Positions 58,101-64,000 of a DNA stretch of 64,000 nucleotides are shown here, one piece after another. A program made the translations under genes and the position numbers. The notes beneath the pieces were generated by a model. The model had not been told where the DNA came from and did not search any database. It saw only the letters and a list, made by a program, of their open reading frames with translations. The stretch is from Archilochus colubris (lineage: Eukaryota; Chordata; Aves; Apodiformes; Trochilidae), in NCBI GenBank assembly GCA_023079485.1, contig CM041090.1, positions 1,612,001 to 1,676,000 on the forward strand. Reading direction: 5' to 3'. Positions within the stretch are counted from its first letter, which is position 1, and each line of letters begins with the position of its first letter.

Positions 58101-58650
58101 TAGCAATTACTTTGTTGAATGCCAAGTCTTTGGGGTTTTGTTTAAATTAAAAAAAAGCCCCAAACCAGATTTGCATTTGTAGCATCCTTTGAGTACAGGG
58201 TATTTCAGCATCTCTTAATTCAAAGAACTCTTTCACCTCTTCTGCCTAGGTTTGCTTTTTGTTTTGTGTTTTTTTTAAGCTTCTCAGACATGGTTTTCCA
58301 GATAAAGTGCTTACTGGAGTGAGAGAATGGACTGCACCTACAGGCAGCTTGGAAAATTACTTCCCCAGTAGTTCTTTCTGGTTTAACAGACATTCCTTAA
58401 TGTCTTGTGGACCTCAGGTGGTGTGACCCAGCTGTTCAGAACCATCTCAGACCAAGTAGCTTACAGCTCTGCCATTCTGCCCTAGAACAGCTTTGAATTT
58501 TGTTGTCTTATCAGTGTGCAATATAGGTTAGGACTAGAAATGTTAATTTTATGGATTTCCTGGGACCATTGGCTGTTTTGGTGTGTGTTTGTTTTGATTT
58601 GGCTTATGTGGCAGATAGAATGTTCTGTTCCCTTCCATACCATCAGAGTT
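55141..58650. other. RBM25 intron 1, 5' part
   Basis: Unique AT-richer sequence with no recognised exon, repeat family or RNA gene. Confidence 0.55.
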
Positions 58651-58708
58651 CCACAGAATCAGCCAGGTTGGAAAGGACCTCTGAGATCATCAAGTCCAAC
58701 CCTTAATT
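58651..58708 (-). mobile_element. CR1 3' terminal fragment, antisense
   Basis: CCACAGAATCAGCCAGGTTG followed by GACCTCTGAGATCATCAAGT is a reversed CR1 tail only about 58 bp long. Confidence 0.85.
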
Positions 58709-59907
58709 CTTAAGGGTTTTAATTAATAGTATCAAATTCTAGAGGAGTGTTGGCTGATGTGCATGTAGTCTGAAGAGGCAAAGAATAATGTGCTTCCAAT
58801 TAAATTGTTTGGCAATATACCTTTGCTGGTTTTCTTTGCCCATTTAGCTTCAGAAATTCAAGAATGACAGAAAGAAAGTGTGTTCTTAGGCATATGGACT
58901 CTGAGGAGGAAAAAATGTTTTTGTTTATTAATTATGTTTTATTATTATTTTATTAAGCTTAGGTTATTAATTATTATGTTTTATTGTTGGAGGAAAGTTT
59001 GCTTTTGTCTCTTGTTTCCTGTACCATCTTAGACCTTGTGTCATGAAAGCATTAATCTCTTCTGGTGAGATGTTGATGAATGCCCTTTGGGGCCAATTAA
59101 TGAATGCCATCATCACAGGACTCATGTAATTGCTGTAGCTGTATATAAATGATGCTATAGGGTCATATATGTGTTGTTAAATCAAGAAGTTCTGATATTC
59201 AGTGTTACTACTAAATATATTTGAGTTTCCCTTTCATCCTATCCAGTCCATATATACATTTATATCTTAGAGTTGTCTCCAGATTCTCTGGAGGGTAAAG
59301 TTTTGCTATATGATTTTCTTAAGATAATTTTTCTGTTATTATGGTAGAGTACTGGCATTAGCTCTTATTTCTGGTGTTTAAGACTCATTAACTCCCTGCT
59401 CTTGTACATGTATAGAAGGCACATGTGTCTCCAGCAAAGCTTGTTTCCCATTTCTTGTGTGTTCAGTGTCAGGAAGCTGTTGGGTTTTTGCCTTGTTAGT
59501 TGTGTTGAGTGATCTTGGAGGTTTTTTTTTATTGTTGGGCTGTGTCTGTTACAGAACCATCAATAGGAACACAGTAATAATAATCTAAACAACAAATGAT
59601 GTTAAAACAGTCTTTACTTTCTGTGACAGCATATTGACTCTGAGCTCATGGGCTGGCCTCCAGGGTGAGTTCTAAATGTGTGAACTGGGAAGTTAAAAAT
59701 AGATAAGAGAACCCCTTCCAAGCTTTTAACTGTCTATTTGCTGGAGTTTGAAGGGTCTCCCCAGTGTTGTCTTAAATACAATTCCTGTCCATGCTATGCA
59801 TCAGCATGGCCCTGTTCTTCCTTTCATTTTGTTTCACAGTTGTATGATGTGTGATCAGTTGTGCACGAGGACTACTTGCCTTACTGAAAATCTTTTACAG
59901 GTTTAGT
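58709..59907. other. RBM25 intron 1, middle part
   Basis: Unique AT-rich sequence. Short TTATTATT-type repeats lie near 58925-58990. No gene seen. Confidence 0.5.
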
Positions 59908-62042
59908 AATTAATGTGGAGTTCAAGATCCTTAGGACAGAGGGGAGGGAACACAGCTTGCTACCCTGGACTTGAAGAGAGCAGACTTTGGCCTCTTCAGG
60001 GACTTGTTTGGACGAGTACTGTGGGCTAAAGCCCTGGGGAGAAGAGGAGCCCAAGAAGGCTGGTGTATAGTCAAGGATCACCTCCTCCAAGCTTAGGAGC
60101 AGTGCATCCCAACAAAGAGGAGGTCAAGCATAAAGACCAGGAGGTTTGCATGGATGAATTAGGAGCTCCTGGACAAACTCAGACACAAAAAAGAAGCTGA
60201 CAGAGGGTGGAATTAAGGATGGGTGGCTTGGGAGAATTAGAGAAATTGTCTGAGCAGCAAGGGATAAAATTAGGATAGCTAAAACTATGATAGAATGAAA
60301 TCTGGCCAGGGATATCAAAGTCTACAAGAAAAGCTTCTATAGGTATGTCAGTGATAAAAGGAAGACTGGGGAAAATGTGGGACCTCTGTGAAAGGAAATG
60401 GGAGACTTGGTTACCTGGGATGTGGAGAAGACTGAGGTACTCAGTACTTTTCCTCCCTCAGTCTTCACCTGAAGGTGCTCAGGCCACATCATCTAAATCA
60501 CAGAAGGCAAAGGCAGGGACTGGGACAATGAAGATCAGCCCACAGTAGTAGAAAATCATGTTCAAGAGCAAGGAGCCTACAGGTGCACAGGTTATTGGAC
60601 CTGATGAGATGCATCCGTGGGTCCTGAGGGAACTGGCAGATGAAGTGGCTAAGCCACAATCCGTCATATTGGAGAGGTCATGGCAGTACAGTGAAGTTCT
60701 CACTGACTGGACAAGGGGAAACATAACCCCCATTTTTAAAAAGGAAAAAAAAATCAAACCAAATAAACTGCTGAACAGTCTCACCTCTGTGCCTGACAAG
60801 ATCATGGAGCAGATCCTTTCAGGAACTGTGCTAAGGCACATGGAAAATAGGGTGGTTTTTGGCAGCCAGCATGGCTTCACTAACAGCAAATCATGCCTGA
60901 AAAGTTGGATGCATTGTACAGTGGGCTTACAGTGTTGCTGGATAAGGGAAGAGCAACTGCACTTGTGCAGAGCATTGACACTGTACTGCACAACATCTTT
61001 GTCTCTGAATTGGAGAGGCATCTGCTTGACAGGAGGACCTCTCAGTGGATAAGGAATTGGCTGGATGGTTGTGCTCTGTGTCTAAGTGGGCATCAGTGAT
61101 GAGTGGCATTTCTCAGGGTTCTGTATCAGCACCAGAACTATTTAACATCTTTGAATGGTGGAAATGAGTGCAGCCTGAGCAGATCTGCTGATGACACCAA
61201 GCTGTGTTGTGTGGTTGAAGGAGGGAAAGGAGGCCATCCAGGGGGACCTTGACAAGTTTGAAGGGTAGGCCCGTGACACTTTCATCAAGTTCAGTAAGGC
61301 CAAGCAGAAAGTCCTGCACCTGGGTCAGGGTAATCCCAAGCACAATTACAGGTTAGGTGGAGAATGGATTGTAAACAGCCCTGAGATGGACTTGGGTGTG
61401 TTGGTTGATGGGAAGCTCAACATGAGCCAGCAGTGTGTGCTTGAAGCCCAAAAAGCCAACTGTGTCCTGGGCTGCATCAAAAGAAGGGTGGGCAGCAGGT
61501 CAAGGGAGATGATTCTCCCCCTCTGTTCTGCTCGTGTGAGACCTCACCTGGAGTACTGGGTCCAGTTGTGGAGCCCCCAAGACAGGAATGACGTGGAGCT
61601 GTTGGAGTGAGTCCAGAGGAAGGCCTTAAAGATGATCAGAGAGTTTGAGCACTTTTCCTATGAAGGAAAAGGCTGAGAGAGTTGGAGTTGTTCAGCCAGG
61701 AGACAAGAAGGTTCCCAGGAGGCCTTATAGCAGCCTTTCAGTAAATAAGGGTGCTTACAAGAAAGACGGGGACTCACTTTTTAGTAGGGCCTGTAACAGT
61801 GGGACAAGGGTTTTTTAAACAATGAGAGGATGGATTCAGAATAGGTTTTTATCTTTATTTTTTAACAAGGAGGGTGATGGAATGCTATAACTGTTTGGCC
61901 AGAAAGGTGTTGGATGCCCCCTCCCTGGAAACATTCAAGGTCAGGTTGGATGGGGCTGTCTGCAACCTGATCTAGTAGGAGGAGGAGTCCCTGTCCATGC
62001 AGGGGCTCTGGAACTGGATGACCTTTCAACCCAAACCATCCT
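59908..62042 (+). mobile_element. CR1 LINE, older subfamily, about 2.1 kb (duplicate copy B)
   Basis: Decayed ORF2 from the linker between endonuclease and RT (FGLFRD-type and YRYVS-type segments around 59.98-60.35 kb), through the RT opening DEMHPWVLRELADEVAKPQS (near 60600). It continues to the C-terminal ORF text [20 protein letters not shown] (near 61465). Several frameshifts and stops make it inactive. It lies sense in RBM25 intron 1. Confidence 0.9.
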
Positions 62043-62170
62043 TTTCTGATACTGCAGAAAATAGCTTATTTAGAAAAGAAACCTTTACAATCTTCAGTGC
62101 TGCTTTAATTTGCACTCCTTGTAAGGCACTGGTGTGAGGAGTTAGATCTACTTTTGTTTTTCACTGACTT
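62043..62170 (+). repeat. Non-CR1 flank of copy B, left of the nested CR1
   Basis: It matches 53798-53927 or so, including AATAGCTTATTTAGAAAAG and TTTTTCACTGACTT. It stops at the ACTT that is repeated on the other side of the nested element. Confidence 0.85.
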
Positions 62171-62677
62171 AGAATCATAAAATTGGCTGGGTTGGAAGGG
62201 ACCTCAGAGATCATCGAGTCCAACCCTTGAACCACCGTTGCGGTTGCTAGACCATGGCACTGAGTGCCACATCCAGTCTCTTTTGAAATATCTCCAGACA
62301 CGGAGAATCCACTACTTCCCTGGGCAGCCCATTCCAATGCCTGATCACCCTCTCCATAAAGAAATTCTTTCTAATCTCCAACCTAAACCTCCCCTGGCAC
62401 AACTTGAGACCCTGCCCTCTTGTCTTGCTGAGAGTTGCTTGGGAAAAGAGCCCAACCCCCCCCTGGCTCCAACCTCCTTTCAGGGAGTTGTAGAGAGTGA
62501 TGAGGTCTCCCCTGAGCCTCCTCCAGCCTCAACACCCCCAGCTCCCTCAGCCTCTCCTCATAGGGTCTGTGCTCGAGTCCCTTCACCAACCTGGTTGCCC
62601 TCCTTTGGACCTGCTCCAGGACCTCGATATCCTTCCTGAACTGAGGGGCCCAGAACTGGACACAGGACTCGGGGTGT
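62171..62677 (-). mobile_element. CR1 LINE, young subfamily, nested in copy B
   Basis: It starts AGAATCATAAAATTGGCTGG and ends CAGGACTCGGGGTGT. ACTT occurs on both sides (62167-62170 and 62678-62681), while the matching site in copy A has it once. It is antisense to RBM25, about 240 bp before exon 2. Confidence 0.93.
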
Positions 62678-62751
62678 ACTTTTGAAAGGCTTTCCTGGGA
62701 ATGCTGTTTTTCCATTGTGAAAGAAGACTTAACACTGTGCTTGGAACTTAA
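62678..62751 (+). repeat. Non-CR1 flank of copy B, right of the nested CR1
   Basis: TTTTGAAAGGCTTTCCTGG and GTGAAAGAAGACTTA correspond to about 53920-53983. Similarity ends near a shared CTTAAC. Confidence 0.82.
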
Positions 62752-62904
62752 CAAATGTCATGGGGAAAAAGGAGTTGAAAAATTTCAGTTTGTAGTTGAA
62801 TGTCTATACAAAGATTTTAAATCATTATGGGTGCTTATAATTTGCAGTGCTTTTGTAATTCATGTTTGGGAAATTAATACTTCACTTTCCTATTTTTTTG
62901 ACAG

Positions 62905-63025
62905 ATTGTGACTGGAAGAATGTCTTTTCCACCACATTTGAATCGCCCTCCTATGGGAATCCCAACACTTCCCCCTGGGATTCCACCTCCACAGTTTCCT
63001 GGATTTCCTCCACCTGTACCTCCTG
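62905..63025 (+). CDS. RBM25: RBM25 exon 2 (first coding exon)
   Basis: A T-rich tract and TTGACAG end at 62904. Fifteen bases of 5' UTR precede the ATG at 62920 (context GGAAGAATGT). The donor GTAAGT starts at 63026, leaving one base of a Gly codon. Confidence 0.93.
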
Positions 63026-63976
63026 GTAAGTTCTATTAGTATTTTGAATACTATTATTTATACAAGTTACTGGATCTTAACATATTTCAATAACTCTGAT
63101 TCAAGTACATTGCAGTTTTATTTCTAGTTTGCCCACAGATGGTGTCACAGGAGCAAGCTCCTTGTGGTCTACGAAAAAGTGCTTACTTCTGACCTGAGTC
63201 ATTAGAGACAGTAATGGATTTTCACTTGATGTCTTTGACTTCCTCTGGCAGCTGTCATGAGAAGTTAAACAGTCTTTATTTGTTATGATCAGATGTGGGC
63301 TTGCATGATAGTATTTAAAGCTGTTGGTGAATTTGGTAGTGCAAAAGGAGCTACTACAGATTTTACCTGATGAAATACTATTTTAAATTAAGTTTGAGAA
63401 ACTATCAAGTGTTAAGCAGTTAGGTAGCTTCTGGGCTGAGGTTTTCTAGGCCACCTTTATTAAGCTATTGCATAAATAGTGCATGAAACCTGGTGGCATT
63501 CTCTGTAGGACCTCATCTCTAAGCTGTGAGCAGAATCGATTGTGCTGTGAGAACTGAGCAAGTCAGGAGAGAAATTATTGTCTGTAGGACTTCAGCTGCT
63601 TTTGCTCTCTGTGGAATTCCTTGCTTCAGTCATTGTACAACTGTCTCCTAGAGCAATGCCATGGCTTGAATGTGCTTTGAAAATAAGGTTGTTTGTGACA
63701 GGCAAAGTTGAAATGGTAATACAGTAAAAGTGACTGGGATGTACACCTTATGTTAGTGTACTTAGGCTGTGCTTGAATGCTTAAGGCATTCCTTGTAATC
63801 AATACTGTAAAATTCTTATGTGACTAAAATGCTGTCTGGTTTAGAAATCATGTCTGAGATCAGTTCATTTGTATTCTTCAGAAATCTCAACAAGAGATGT
63901 TAATATTATTGTCCTGTCTTTCTCAGGGACCCCCATGATTCCTGTACCAATGGGCATTATGGCACCTGCTCCCACT
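62920..63976 (+). CDS. RBM25: RBM25, RNA-binding motif protein 25, N-terminal part (runs off the window)
   Basis: The two exons 62920-63025 and 63927-63976 join to 52 codons. They encode MSFPPHLNRPPMGIP, then PPPQFPGFPPPVPPG and TPMIPVPMGIMAPAPT. This Pro-rich N terminus matches RBM25, whose RRM, Arg/Glu-rich middle and C-terminal PWI domain would lie beyond the window. By family knowledge it is a U1 snRNP-associated nuclear-speckle protein that regulates alternative splicing, for example of BCL2L1. The gene is head to head with ZFYVE1. Its CpG-island promoter is 8.3 kb upstream. Confidence 0.95.
63026..63926. other. RBM25 intron 2
   Basis: About 900 bp of unique sequence without a recognised feature. 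Confidence 0.6.
63927..63976 (+). CDS. RBM25: RBM25 exon 3
   Basis: The acceptor TCTTTCTCAG ends at 63926 and the donor GTAAGT starts at 63977. The 50-nt exon reads TPMIPVPMGIMAPAPT and ends in phase 0. It is the last exon in the window. Confidence 0.93.
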
Positions 63977-64000
63977 GTAAGTATTACAGTTACAGGGGAT

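Overview
This is a window of nuclear genomic DNA from a bird. The main reason is the dispersed CR1 LINE fragments. Several end in the avian CR1 3' tail, with repeats of the octamer ATTCTATG and the phrase GGTTGGAAGGGACCT in the antisense copies. The three multi-exon genes also spell vertebrate orthologues in the order DCAF4 (+), ZFYVE1 (-), RBM25 (+), the order I recall from human 14q24. CR1 makes up roughly 9 kb of the 64 kb. Several copies are nearly identical, which fits a lineage with a recently active CR1 (woodpeckers and relatives are one possibility). The species cannot be fixed from the sequence.

Layout: 1-180 is A/C-rich low-complexity sequence. About 190-860 is a CpG-rich promoter for DCAF4, which runs to 16332 with a poly(A) signal at 16491. 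Thirteen coding exons join in frame to 501 codons. Two of its introns look unusual: intron 2 has a GC donor and intron 8 has a U12-type ATATCCTTT donor. From 16.5 to about 20.8 kb is intergenic DNA or 3' flank with one large CR1. ZFYVE1 (DFCP1) lies on the minus strand, with its stop at 24406 and its start at 49133. Eleven coding exons join to 781 codons, followed by a long 3' UTR. Its 14-kb intron separates the first two coding exons. Its CpG-island promoter is at about 49.75-51.3 kb and carries two ZNF143-like sites. After 4 kb of CR1-rich spacer, a third CpG island (54.1-55.1 kb) is the RBM25 promoter. RBM25 starts translation at 62920, and only its first two coding exons (52 codons) are inside the window.

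The three genes have separate cellular roles: a CUL4-DDB1 substrate receptor, a PI3P-binding omegasome ATPase and a splicing regulator. They do not form a functional cluster. DCAF4 and ZFYVE1 are tail to tail; ZFYVE1 and RBM25 are head to head across about 4 kb. I found no CRISPR array, tRNA, rRNA or new gene system.

The most interesting items are the candidate minor-spliceosome intron in DCAF4 and a duplicated CR1-plus-flank segment on both sides of the RBM25 promoter. One copy of that segment preserves the empty target site of a later CR1 insertion, with a 4-bp target duplication. Exon borders were read by eye from splice signals and reading phase; transcript ends are weaker calls.
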